Assembly (NCBI GenBank): GCA_041671305.1
Contig: JBAZBX010000018.1
Coordinates: 1-17,933 of the forward strand
Source of the DNA: CAIPBY01 sp041671305
GTDB taxonomy: Bacteria; Patescibacteriota; Patescibacteriia; 2-01-FULL-39-33
DNA length: 17,933 nucleotides
Reading direction: 5' to 3'
The notes under the pieces were generated by a model. The model was not told where the DNA came from, searched no databases, and worked only from the letters and a program-made list of their open reading frames with translations. Within the stretch, counting starts at the first letter, position 1. Each line of letters begins with the position of its first letter. Below are positions 1-7,832 of this stretch, one piece after another. Made by a program: the position numbers and the translations under genes.

Positions 1-1
1 G

Positions 2-2716
2 TGTCCGCATTTCGCGGCAGCAAGCGACGTGATAATAACCCAAGATACGGTTTGGGATGGAAGTCAAACTTATATTTTCAATGAGGGGGAAGAGTTGGGG
101 ATAGATAGTGATGTCACTTTGACGGTCAAGGAAGGAACCATTATAAAAATGGGACGAAACAGTGCTATCTTGGTTTTGGGTAAGATGGATTTACAAGGTA
201 CCACGGAGAAGCCGGTAGTCATTACTTCCATAAAAGATGATGCGTGGGGTGGAGATAGTAATGGCGATGGCACAAGTACTGTGCCGACTACGGGTGATTG
301 GATGGGAATTATTGTTCATTCTACTTCTACTTCATCGCCTAAATCTGAGTTTAAAGCTGATTATGCGGTAATCAAATATGGCGGCGGATATGAAGATTTG
401 TCCGTTGATTATTTCCAGGCAGTAAGTGCCGCTAAAATTCAGATTAGTCACAGTGATTTGTTGGATAATGATATGCGTTTTTATATTATCCAATCTGATC
501 AGACCAGCGTTAATTATTCCAATATTTATAATCCTACTCAGCCATTAGAGGATTTGCCGGTTGATAATATGAGTTATGGTATTTGGGCTCATGAAAATAA
601 TACAGGCATCATTGACGCGACCAATAATTATTGGGGTAGTGTTGATGGTCCGACTAGGCAGGAAGATGCTCGTACGGGGAATATCAAAGGTTCCTGTTTG
701 TTTCCGGATACTGCTACTTATCTGCCTTTCGCGACTTCACCTATCCCGTTATTTGAATTCAAGCCGAAGATTAAGCCCGTAATCCTCATCCCGGGAATTC
801 TGGGCAGTTGGCAAATAAAAGGCCAGTGGACGATTGACCCGATTCTTCATACTTATGATAATTTATTGGAGGCTTTGCGTTTGGCTGGATATAAGGATGG
901 GGAGACATTATTTACTTTGCCGTATCAGTGGCGACAGTCCAATGTGGAGACGGCTCATGAGCTGAAGGCTAAGATTGCTGAAGTTAAGACGATTTGTAAT
1001 TGCGATAAAGTTGATTTAATTGGTCATAGCATGGGTGGATTGGTGGCACGGCAATATATTGAAAGTTCCGAGTACGTTAATGATGTAGACAAGATGATTT
1101 TTCTAGCAACTCCTCATAGAGGAGCGACTAAGGCGTATTTGATGTGGGAGGGAGGAAAAGTAGGGTTAGGTACATTTAACCAATTTATGGAACGTCTTTT
1201 TTGGTTTGAGGCTAAATATAATGGATTTAATTCAGTATCTCAATACCTTAGAGATAAACCCATTGAATCAGTTAGAGAATTATTGCCAATTTATAATTTT
1301 TTGCTCAATAAAGGTTCAGATACTTTACGGTCATATCCCAATAATTATCCTGTTAATCCTTTTCTGGAAAATTTAAACAACGCAGGGTTATTATATAAAT
1401 TAAATACGGTCAAAATCTATAATTTTCTTGGCAATGTGGGGGAGGGTAGCACGATTACCAATTTAAGAGTAGTTTCTTCAACTAATAGTAATGGCGATTG
1501 GGTTGATGGCTATCCGGAGAATTATGATAGCGCTAGTGGTGATCATGGTTTGGAATATGGCTCTGGCGACGGGACGGTGCCGAGTCAAAGTAATACTGCG
1601 TTTGCTGGACAGCTTGATATTACTATAAACAGTGATCATAATCGCATTGCAACTGATGCGCAAAAAGCGGTGATTAAGGATTTAACTGGTCAGGAACCAA
1701 TTACGGAGGTAAGAAATAGCATCATTTCCAAAATTTTAATGATAAGAATCTTCTCGCCGGCAGATTTCATTATTACTGCTCCAGATGGTAAAAAGTTAGG
1801 CAGAGACGAGGGAAATCAAGATATAAATGAGATAAATTCGGCGTTCTATTTTAATGAGGGGGAAATGGAATTTGCGGTTATCCCTAATCCCAAGGAAGGA
1901 GAATATAAAGTTGATTTATTGGGCACAGATAACGGCTCATATAAATTATCCATGAGTTATTTGTCTGAAAACAACATTAGTGTGGATAAGGAATTCACCG
2001 GCAATATTACTACCGAAGAGAACCAAGAATTCAAGATTAATTATGTCAGTTCTAGTGATCCTTTGAGTGAATTGTTGCCCCAAGATAATGTCTCTCCGAT
2101 TGTAAGTATTATCAGCCCCACTTCGTCCAATCAGTATTTTCGTATTATTCCTTCCGCCTCACTAAAGCCAAGTTTTTTGAATCCAAACTCTTTCGTGTCA
2201 AATTTGTTAACCATCAATTATGCTGTCACGGATGATTTTTCTGGCATTTCTACCACCACCTTAACACTTAATAGACAAAAATTATCCTCCACCACTCTAG
2301 ATCTCTTTAATTATCCCGTTGGCAAATATGAATCAAAAGTTACAGCCACAGACAAGGCGAACAATGTTTCTAGTTCTACAATTAATTTTGAAATTGTTAC
2401 AGATTTGAAACATTCCATGGCGGATATTGATATAATGAAACAAAATAAATTAATTACAGCGCTGGTGGGATCATCTATACAGACAAGTTTGAAATCATTG
2501 CAGGAAAAAATAAAAGCCAAAGATGTGGCCATAACTTGGTTTTCCAATAATAATAAACTGAAAATCCAGTTATTGGCGCAAAGAAAAAGTATGATTAATA
2601 ATCATATTGATAATTTAAACAAGTATTTGAAAAATTTATTATCTCAAAAGAAGATTAATAGAAAAATTTATGATATAATAAAAAGTAATAATGATTATCT
2701 AAAAAATAATTTGTAA
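2..2716 (+). CDS. Secreted beta-helix / LCAT-like lipase with Ig-like domain (5' partial)
   Basis: The frame is open from base 2, and the residues before the GTG at 29 (FAAASDV) look like the end of a signal peptide, so the true start lies upstream; residues here are counted from that GTG. Residues ~1-245 look like a right-handed beta-helix, ending in the NNYWGSVDGP motif typical of such repeats. Residues ~249-560 are an alpha/beta hydrolase of the lecithin:cholesterol acyltransferase (PF02450) type: LIPGILGS near the oxyanion hole, nucleophile Ser334 in GHSMGG, Asp514 in GDGTVP and probable catalytic His537 in SDHNR. Residues ~568-680 are a beta-rich module (SPADFIITAPDGK), ~686-791 an Ig-like domain, and ~792-895 a Lys/Asn-rich helical tail. 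The likely role is hydrolysis or acyl transfer on exogenous lipids outside the cell; the substrate is unknown. The hydrolase call is strong, and the beta-helix call is moderate. Confidence 0.85.
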   Translation, partial: CPHFAAASDVIITQDTVWDGSQTYIFNEGEELGIDSDVTLTVKEGTIIKMGRNSAILVLGKMDLQGTTEKPVVITSIKDDAWGGDSNGDGTSTVPTTGDWMGIIVHSTSTSSPKSEFKADYAVIKYGGGYEDLSVDYFQAVSAAKIQISHSDLLDNDMRFYIIQSDQTSVNYSNIYNPTQPLEDLPVDNMSYGIWAHENNTGIIDATNNYWGSVDGPTRQEDARTGNIKGSCLFPDTATYLPFATSPIPLFEFKPKIKPVILIPGILGSWQIKGQWTIDPILHTYDNLLEALRLAGYKDGETLFTLPYQWRQSNVETAHELKAKIAEVKTICNCDKVDLIGHSMGGLVARQYIESSEYVNDVDKMIFLATPHRGATKAYLMWEGGKVGLGTFNQFMERLFWFEAKYNGFNSVSQYLRDKPIESVRELLPIYNFLLNKGSDTLRSYPNNYPVNPFLENLNNAGLLYKLNTVKIYNFLGNVGEGSTITNLRVVSSTNSNGDWVDGYPENYDSASGDHGLEYGSGDGTVPSQSNTAFAGQLDITINSDHNRIATDAQKAVIKDLTGQEPITEVRNSIISKILMIRIFSPADFIITAPDGKKLGRDEGNQDINEINSAFYFNEGEMEFAVIPNPKEGEYKVDLLGTDNGSYKLSMSYLSENNISVDKEFTGNITTEENQEFKINYVSSSDPLSELLPQDNVSPIVSIISPTSSNQYFRIIPSASLKPSFLNPNSFVSNLLTINYAVTDDFSGISTTTLTLNRQKLSSTTLDLFNYPVGKYESKVTATDKANNVSSSTINFEIVTDLKHSMADIDIMKQNKLITALVGSSIQTSLKSLQEKIKAKDVAITWFSNNNKLKIQLLAQRKSMINNHIDNLNKYLKNLLSQKKINRKIYDIIKSNNDYLKNNL

Positions 2717-2717
2717 T

Positions 2718-3077
2718 ATGAAAAAGATAAATCCATGGCTATTAATGTTAATTATTATTATTTTAATAATTGTTTTTACGCCAATATTTGGGTTTTTTTA
2801 TAAAGAACTTGCTGGTACGGCATCATCATTTTTTTGGGGTCCTAGTCATCTAGAGTATTTTGATGGTTTTTTTATAGCATATAGTTTTTTTATTCCGTTA
2901 CTGTTAACTATTTTTGGTGGAAAAAGAAAATATGTATTTTTTATTATTTTGATTATTCTCGAATTACTTGTTTTTCTAGGATATTGGCAAGGATTTACAA
3001 TTGATGCCATCACTGCCATGGTTGGTTGGCTCCTAGGTGAGGGGATTCTGCGTATTTATAAATCAGTAAAGAAATAA
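2718..3077 (+). CDS. Small polytopic membrane protein, unknown function
   Basis: This is a 119-residue protein that is almost entirely hydrophobic, with about four predicted membrane segments (roughly residues 7-28, 50-68, 73-90 and 96-112) and a basic C-terminal end (KSVKK). The ATG lies one base after the stop of the lipase gene, so the two are almost certainly cotranscribed. No Shine-Dalgarno site is visible; translation may be coupled to the upstream stop. A terminator follows about 35 bases downstream. I recognise no family. A role beside the secreted hydrolase (export, anchoring, immunity) would be a guess based only on linkage. Confidence 0.75.
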   Translation: MKKINPWLLMLIIIILIIVFTPIFGFFYKELAGTASSFFWGPSHLEYFDGFFIAYSFFIPLLLTIFGGKRKYVFFIILIILELLVFLGYWQGFTIDAITAMVGWLLGEGILRIYKSVKK

Positions 3078-3112
3078 ATTCAAACACGGCAGATATAATT
3101 TTATTAGGAGGG

Positions 3113-3144
3113 CGCCCATCGTGAAAACGGTGGGTGTTTTATTT
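3113..3144 (+). terminator. Rho-independent terminator after the lipase operon
   Basis: A 10-bp stem (CGCCCATCGT with ACGGTGGGTG, two G-T pairs) closes a GAAA tetraloop and is followed by TTTTATTT. It sits just after the small membrane gene that ends at 3077. Confidence 0.85.
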
Positions 3145-3146
3145 AA

Positions 3147-3175
3147 TTGCATTTTTAGCCTTAAAATGGGATAAT
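3147..3175 (+). promoter_or_regulatory. Promoter for the 3208 gene
   Basis: TTGCAT (3147-3152) is followed after 17 bases by GATAAT (3170-3175), with a TG dinucleotide at 3167-3168 forming an extended -10 element. The ATG at 3208 is 33 bases past the -10, leaving a short leader. It directly follows a terminator, so a new transcription unit is expected here. Confidence 0.7.
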
Positions 3176-3207
3176 TAGAGCAGATTGAATATTAATCAAA
3201 AAATAAC

Positions 3208-3528
3208 ATGAAAAAGCTCTTGTATTATTTGCCACGTATTTCCTCAATTTTGATAGTTCTGTTTTTTGCGGCTTTTATTGTAGAAGGGTTTGATCCGGAA
3301 TTCGGTTGGCAGTCTGGATTAATGCATGGATTGCTGATGTTGGTTGTTTTGGCTATCGTGATTTTTACTTGGAAGTGGCCAAAGATTGGTGGTTGGATTT
3401 TTATTCTCTCTGGCGCATGGTATTTATTTACGGTTTTGAGCCAGGGTTGGTGGGGAGGAATCTTTATAGGTAGTGTGCCATTAGCAGTTGGAATTTTATT
3501 TTTAGTTGGTGCTTATATAAAAAGATAA
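3208..3528 (+). CDS. Small four-helix membrane protein, unknown function
   Basis: The product is 106 residues with four evenly spaced hydrophobic segments (about 8-28, 37-57, 60-80 and 84-104) and a basic C-terminus (YIKR). Loops are very short, and the protein is rich in Trp and Gly (WKWPKIGGW, GWWGG). The length and helix pattern resemble small integral membrane proteins of unknown function that are common in CPR genomes, but I cannot name a family. The start follows an A-rich leader with no Shine-Dalgarno sequence and lies 33 bases after a good extended -10 promoter. It may be transcribed with the 3602 gene, 73 bases on, since no terminator separates them. Confidence 0.75.
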   Translation: MKKLLYYLPRISSILIVLFFAAFIVEGFDPEFGWQSGLMHGLLMLVVLAIVIFTWKWPKIGGWIFILSGAWYLFTVLSQGWWGGIFIGSVPLAVGILFLVGAYIKR

Positions 3529-3601
3529 TTAATAATCTAGAAAGTAAGATTTTTGAAGATGAGTAGATTATAAAGAGGCTAAACTAATTAAAACAAAAAA
3601 T

Positions 3602-4282
3602 ATGAAAAAATTTCTCGTTATTGCCGTTATCGCGTTGCTAGTTATAGTCGCAATTGAAACCGCATATTTTACCTGGCCCATAATTACTGGCCAACAGAAA
3701 CAAGTATCATCAGCGCCACAGCCCATTACGGGGCAACCCCAGACCTTTACGCAGCTGGTCGCTTGTACTCAGGAAACAAAAATTTGTCCAGATGGATCCT
3801 CAGTATCTAGAACGGAACCAAATTGTGAGTTTGGTCATTGTCCTGTAGTAGAGAATAGTTCTTGGACGACATTTACCGATAGCGAGCAGGGCGTTTCTTT
3901 CCAGTATCCATCAAAGCTTGATCTGATATATGTTGTTCTTCCAAGTCAAGGTTGGCCACCGGTGGCTACTATTACAGATGGCAGTTTGAGTTGCCAGCCG
4001 TCAACATCTTCGCCTGTTAGCCCATCCAGAGAATTAAAATCCATTAATGGACACAATTATTGCGTTGAGGCTATGGGAGAAGGTGCTGCTGGAACGATAT
4101 ATTTAAATGATACGTATACTTTTCAGTCGGGATCCAAACTTGTCGCATTGAAATTTAGTTTGGGCTATCCACAATGTGTAAATTATGATGAGCCAAAACA
4201 AACTGATTGTAAAAATCAGCAAAAGGCTTTTGATTTGGATGCAATAATCGATCAAATTGCTTCAACTGTAAAGTTTAAATAG
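3602..4282 (+). CDS. Membrane-anchored extracytoplasmic protein with a CPDGS...PNCEF Cys motif
   Basis: This is a 226-residue protein with an N-terminal signal anchor (MKKFLVIAV..., hydrophobic to about residue 26) and no lipobox cysteine. Residues 55-80 form a compact four-cysteine motif, C55-x6-C62-P-D-G-x9-C75-x4-C80, including RTEPNCEFGHCP, which I recall as recurring in CPR secreted proteins; disulfides are plausible outside the membrane. From about residue 88 there is a beta-rich domain beginning TFTDSEQGVSFQYPSKL, resembling the generic opening of PsbP-like or other lipoprotein-type domains, and it contains further cysteines. The last part (DLDAIIDQIASTVKF) looks like the closing helix and strand of that fold. 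Function is unknown. The ATG follows an A-rich stretch without a Shine-Dalgarno site. Confidence 0.75.
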   Translation: MKKFLVIAVIALLVIVAIETAYFTWPIITGQQKQVSSAPQPITGQPQTFTQLVACTQETKICPDGSSVSRTEPNCEFGHCPVVENSSWTTFTDSEQGVSFQYPSKLDLIYVVLPSQGWPPVATITDGSLSCQPSTSSPVSPSRELKSINGHNYCVEAMGEGAAGTIYLNDTYTFQSGSKLVALKFSLGYPQCVNYDEPKQTDCKNQQKAFDLDAIIDQIASTVKFK

Positions 4283-4313
4283 TATGCCAGAAGATTAGTA
4301 AATAGAAATAAAA

Positions 4314-6041
4314 ATGACTCAATCGCAGGCGCTAGAAATCATGAAGACCGGCGCAAATATATTTCTCACCGGAGAGCCGGGATCGGGCAAGACGCATATC
4401 ATCAATAAATATGTGTCTTATTTGCGTTCTTGCGGAATTGAGCCGGCCATCACCGCCTCCACCGGCATTGCCGCGACGCATATCGGCGGTATGACCATTC
4501 ATTCGTGGAGCGGAATTGGCATCAAATCAGAATTGAGCCGTCACGAGGTGGATAAAATTGTGGCCAACAAGAGAACGGGCAAAAGGCTTGCCGCGGCCAA
4601 AGTCCTGATTATTGATGAAATTTCTATGCTTCCGCCAAACGCGCTCAATATGGTGGAGGCGGTTTGCCGGCGTGGCAAAGGCAATCCCAATCCTTTCGGC
4701 GGAATGCAGGTGATCCTCGTTGGTGATTTTTTTCAACTTCCTCCGATTATAAAAAGAGAGGAATATTCTCAGGGTGGATTTTTGGATGAGATGCCACAGC
4801 GTTTTGCTTATGGTTCGTCAGCTTGGGAGAGTGCCAACCCTATCGTTTGCTATCTAAATGAACAATATCGTCAGGATGATAAAGATTTTCTGGGACTTCT
4901 TTCAGCTATTCGTGCCAATAGTTTTGGTGAAAGTCATCTGTATCAGTTAATGGAGCGCAAAATTAATTATGGTCAGGCGCCAGGTGGTTTGCCCAAACTT
5001 TTTTCGCACAATATGGATGTTGACCATGTTAATAATGAAATGCTGGCCAAATTATCCGGTAAATACCGAGCATACGAAATGTTTACAGACGGTGCCAGAA
5101 ACTTGATTGAAACGCTCAAACGCGGATGTCTCTCGCCGGAAAGATTGGAGCTCAAAGTCGGCGCGAGTGTGATGTTTACCAAGAACAGTCCCAAAGGTTT
5201 GTTTGTAAATGGCACTTTGGGCACAGTTGAAGGGTTTGATCCTGGCAGTGATTATCCGATAGTTGTCACAAATACAGGCAGGAGAATTACGGTGGAGCGT
5301 GCTGATTGGGTGCTAGAAGAAGGCGGCAAGGATTTGGCGCGCATTACGCAATTTCCGCTTCGTCTGGCTTGGGCGATTACGGTTCATAAGAGCCAGGGCA
5401 TGTCGCTTGATGGTGCAGTCATGGATTTATCATCGGTTTTTGAATTCGGACAGGGATATGTGGCGCTTTCTCGTGTGCGTAGATTGTCTGGGCTTCATCT
5501 GCTCGGCTGGAATAAGCGTGCTTTTGAGGTTCATCCGGAAATCGTAGCCAAAGATGTGAATTTCAAAACTTCGTCTCAGGAAGATGCTTCCGTTTTTGCC
5601 AAGATGTCCAAAGATGATTTGCAAAAAATCCAGAATGATTTTGTTAATTTATGTGGTGGCAGGGCTGGACTTATGGGGGAGAAAGAGGCGCCAGATTTTT
5701 ATCCCATTAGACCAATTAAAAAGCCCAAGGTTGATACTTATAATGAGACTTTTATTCTCTGGCGTGAGGGTAAGGGTATCTTTGAAATTGCAGAAGCTCG
5801 TAATCTTAGGGATAACACTATTCTTTCGCATTTGGAAAAACTTTGCGAAAAGGGTAAAATTAAACCAGAAGAATTTTTGAAGTTAATTCCTGAATCTTTT
5901 TGTAAATTTTTGCCGGAAGTTCATGATGTTTTTCTGAGATTGGATACGAGCAAGTTGGGGCCGATTTTTGAATATTTTGACGGTAAATTCTCTTATGAAA
6001 ATTTGAGATTGGCCAGAATGATAATGAAAAAAATTAAATAA
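4314..6041 (+). CDS. PIF1-like superfamily 1 DNA helicase with C-terminal HTH
   Basis: This 575-residue protein is an SF1B helicase of the PIF1/RecD2 group, which unwinds DNA 5'-3' using ATP; it is cytoplasmic. Visible motifs are Walker A GEPGSGKT (20-27), Walker B IIDEIS with Asp101-Glu102, motif III GDFFQLPP (137-144), motif IV NEQYR ending at Arg186, and motif V/VI in the UvrD_C_2-type region: VHKSQG (His358-Gly362) and GYVALSRVR. Residues ~472-540 look like the HTH_40-type domain that ends some RecQ and PIF1-like proteins (LWREGKGIFEIAEARNL, then TILSHLEKL). All catalytic motifs are intact. The first part of the gene is unusually GC-rich for the window. The next gene begins 5 bases after the stop, which suggests one transcript. 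The role is probably DNA repair or replication-fork maintenance; the family is certain and the exact role is not. Confidence 0.93.
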   Translation: MTQSQALEIMKTGANIFLTGEPGSGKTHIINKYVSYLRSCGIEPAITASTGIAATHIGGMTIHSWSGIGIKSELSRHEVDKIVANKRTGKRLAAAKVLIIDEISMLPPNALNMVEAVCRRGKGNPNPFGGMQVILVGDFFQLPPIIKREEYSQGGFLDEMPQRFAYGSSAWESANPIVCYLNEQYRQDDKDFLGLLSAIRANSFGESHLYQLMERKINYGQAPGGLPKLFSHNMDVDHVNNEMLAKLSGKYRAYEMFTDGARNLIETLKRGCLSPERLELKVGASVMFTKNSPKGLFVNGTLGTVEGFDPGSDYPIVVTNTGRRITVERADWVLEEGGKDLARITQFPLRLAWAITVHKSQGMSLDGAVMDLSSVFEFGQGYVALSRVRRLSGLHLLGWNKRAFEVHPEIVAKDVNFKTSSQEDASVFAKMSKDDLQKIQNDFVNLCGGRAGLMGEKEAPDFYPIRPIKKPKVDTYNETFILWREGKGIFEIAEARNLRDNTILSHLEKLCEKGKIKPEEFLKLIPESFCKFLPEVHDVFLRLDTSKLGPIFEYFDGKFSYENLRLARMIMKKIK

Positions 6042-6046
6042 AATAT

Positions 6047-7099
6047 ATGATAAATAAATTAGAAAATAAGGAAAAAGGAGCTGGGCAATCAAAAGTTGAG
6101 GAGTATATTTCTAGAATCAAGGGAGGAGAATCCAAAGAAGGAATACTAGACGGATTACCTGAGTCTTTCAGATCGGCTATAGAAGCGGGTCTTGTCACAC
6201 CACCAGAAGAATCGCCACAAGAGATGCCAATTGTGCCACCTCAATATGAAGGATTGCCAGCTGATTTATTGGAAGAATTTATGGTTGTAAAGGAATACAT
6301 CGGAGACCCAGAAAAAACCCAACGAGAAAAGGAAAGAAAACGAAGAGCTGTTGAGTATGTCCGGGAAAAAGAAAGGAAACAATCTGAACAAGAAGAAATT
6401 AGTATTAATGAAGGTGAGAGAATAGAAGAAGTTAGGGAATCTATGGGATTGCCGTTATCAGTAGAACCAGTTCCAGAGACGGTCGCAGCCACCACTTATT
6501 CTGAATTTAAGTTGAGTAGTGGTGAAACCGATGAGGGAGCTTTTTGGCATCAATATCGCAATGAAGCAGCTAAAGAATTAAAAGAAAGTGGAAAATTTGA
6601 GTGGGGCAAAGAGAGAATATATTTTGATGTTGGCGTTACTGATATGATTAAACTAAGAAATATTGTGATAAGGATTGCTAGTGAAAATAACATCCCAATA
6701 GCTTTTAAATTTATGGATGCTGTTAAGACTACGCCAGCACAAAAAGACGGCAAGGAAACCAGATTTGTGGCTAATTTTGCTTCAGAGGATGACGCGAAAA
6801 TTTTCTTTGATAATTTAAAACAAAATTTGGAATATCAATCGTTATTGCCAGATAGAAATATAGATTACAAAGGTATTAGATTGGACAAAATGGCTGAGTA
6901 TGCTTCTGGTTATAGAGAAGCCAGGGGTGCTTTGGAAAGAATTATGAGTGGCGTACAAAATAATGATGGCACCTATTCTTATCAATCAGAATCAGGCAGA
7001 TCCATAACCATCCCCGAAGATCAATATAATAGTTTTAAAAATAGTTATAATGAAATGCAGGCCAAAATTAACAAAACAAAACAAGAATGGGGAGTATAA
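6047..7099 (+). CDS. Uncharacterised soluble protein cotranscribed with the helicase
   Basis: The product is 350 residues with no signal peptide or membrane segment. Residues ~16-48 form a helical motif (VEEYISRIKGGESKEGIL, then DGLPESFRSAIEAGL) that I believe recurs at the N-terminus of other CPR proteins. Residues ~85-125 are a highly charged Lys/Arg/Glu helix, probably a coiled coil. Residues ~189-300 form a compact alpha/beta domain running from ERIYFDVGVTDMI through IPIAFKFMD and ETRFVANFASEDDAKIFF to EYASGYREARGALERI; the Arg/Lys/Asp-rich conserved-looking positions could be an active site. The C-terminus is a helical tail. The gene starts 5 bases after the helicase stop without a Shine-Dalgarno site, so a functional link to DNA metabolism is possible but not shown. 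I do not recognise the fold. Confidence 0.8.
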   Translation: MINKLENKEKGAGQSKVEEYISRIKGGESKEGILDGLPESFRSAIEAGLVTPPEESPQEMPIVPPQYEGLPADLLEEFMVVKEYIGDPEKTQREKERKRRAVEYVREKERKQSEQEEISINEGERIEEVRESMGLPLSVEPVPETVAATTYSEFKLSSGETDEGAFWHQYRNEAAKELKESGKFEWGKERIYFDVGVTDMIKLRNIVIRIASENNIPIAFKFMDAVKTTPAQKDGKETRFVANFASEDDAKIFFDNLKQNLEYQSLLPDRNIDYKGIRLDKMAEYASGYREARGALERIMSGVQNNDGTYSYQSESGRSITIPEDQYNSFKNSYNEMQAKINKTKQEWGV

Positions 7100-7131
7100 G
7101 GTTTAATTATAATTAATAAATAAAATAGATT

Positions 7132-7737
7132 ATGAAAAAATTTCAAAGAGACGACAGGTTTGGTTCTGACAGGGGAGATAGGGATTCCAGAAGAGCTTCT
7201 ATGCACCAAGCGGTTTGCAGTGAATGTGGCAAGAGATGCGAGGTGCCATTTAAGCCGACAGGAGATAGACCAGTTTACTGCAGTGAATGTTTTAGCAGTC
7301 AAAACCAGCAGGGGAAGCCAGATTTTGATCGTCCAGAGAGAAAGAGTTTTGATCGTAAGAGTTTTGACAAGCCTAGAGAATATGATAGACCAAGGAGCTT
7401 TGATCGTCCCATGTTTGAAGCAGTTTGTGATAAATGTGGCAAGAAGTGTGAGTTGCCTTTCAGACCGACTCAAGGAAAACCGATTTATTGCAGTGATTGC
7501 TTTGAAAATATTACTCCCAATAAATCCAGAAACGTGGATTCTTCCAATGATCAATTAACTAAGATTAATATCAAATTGGATTTAATTTTGAAGATGCTCA
7601 CTCCGAAAGCTGATTCTGTTCCAGTAGAAAAGAAAATTGTCGCGTCCGAGAAAAAAACAGTCAAGGAAATTAAAAAGCCAAAAAAAGAAAAGGCTACGGT
7701 TGTAAAGACCAAGACTTCTGATAAAAAGAAAAAATAG
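7132..7737 (+). CDS. Tandem CxxC-x17-CxxC zinc-domain protein
   Basis: This 201-residue protein carries two copies of the CxxC-x17-CxxC domain (I believe TIGR04272), a putative zinc-binding ribbon. Copy 1 has C29/C32 and C50/C53; copy 2 has C99/C102 and C120/C123, each with exactly 17 residues between the pairs. Both share CGK(R/K)CE(V/L)PF(K/R)PT and YCSxCF. The N-terminus is Arg/Asp/Gly-rich, and the linker is built from repeated FDR/FDRP units, so it looks disordered and strongly charged. Residues ~140-160 (NDQLTKINIKLDLILKML) could form a short coiled coil for oligomerisation, and the last ~45 residues are a Lys-rich tail. A nucleic-acid-binding role is plausible but inferred. It lies 32 bases after the preceding gene, with an A/T-rich leader and no Shine-Dalgarno site. 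Confidence 0.85.
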   Translation: MKKFQRDDRFGSDRGDRDSRRASMHQAVCSECGKRCEVPFKPTGDRPVYCSECFSSQNQQGKPDFDRPERKSFDRKSFDKPREYDRPRSFDRPMFEAVCDKCGKKCELPFRPTQGKPIYCSDCFENITPNKSRNVDSSNDQLTKINIKLDLILKMLTPKADSVPVEKKIVASEKKTVKEIKKPKKEKATVVKTKTSDKKKK

Positions 7738-7740
7738 GGA

Positions 7741-7762
7741 TTATTTAAAAATGTTTAAATAA
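7741..7762 (+). terminator. AT-only hairpin after the zinc-protein gene (weak)
   Basis: A perfect 9-bp stem, TTATTTAAA with TTTAAATAA, around a 4-base loop lies 3 bases after the 7737 stop. There is no GC in the stem and the T-run is 18 bases further on, so it may be only a weak terminator or a transcript 3' end stabiliser. Confidence 0.3.
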
Positions 7763-7798
7763 CATAATATGGATTAGCGTGTTTTTTTATTTAATTTA

Positions 7799-7807
7799 TG
7801 TTAAAAT
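7799..7807 (+). promoter_or_regulatory. Extended -10 promoter for the 7833 gene
   Basis: TGTTAAAAT is an extended -10 (TG at 7799-7800, TAAAAT at 7802-7807) ending 26 bases before the ATG at 7833. No good -35 hexamer is seen; the TGn-TAtAAT form matches other promoters in this window. Confidence 0.5.
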
Positions 7808-7832
7808 AAAAACAATTAGGTAATTTTACTTT

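Noticed and set aside
29..31. GTG as the start codon of the lipase gene
   Set aside because: The frame is open to base 2 and the preceding residues look like a signal-peptide end (FAAAS), so the gene starts upstream of the window.
3106..3112. AGGAGGG as a Shine-Dalgarno site
   Set aside because: It lies about 95 bases before the next ATG, overlaps the terminator hairpin and has no start codon nearby.
3113..3144. Structured leader or riboswitch
   Set aside because: It is a single simple hairpin with a GAAA loop and T-run right after a gene end; a terminator explains it fully.
3553..3574. Promoter TTGAAG...TATAAA before the 3602 gene
   Set aside because: The spacing is only about 10 bases and there is no TG extension, so it does not form a believable sigma-70 promoter.
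7338..7410. Tandem DNA repeat in the FDRP linker
   Set aside because: The short TTTTGATCGT units are imperfect and in frame; they reflect a charged protein linker rather than a mobile or regulatory repeat.
7045..7554. Minus-strand frame of 169 codons opposite the zinc-protein gene
   Set aside because: It overlaps the convincing CxxC-x17-CxxC gene in antisense, has no recognisable domain and no promoter; it is a shadow frame.
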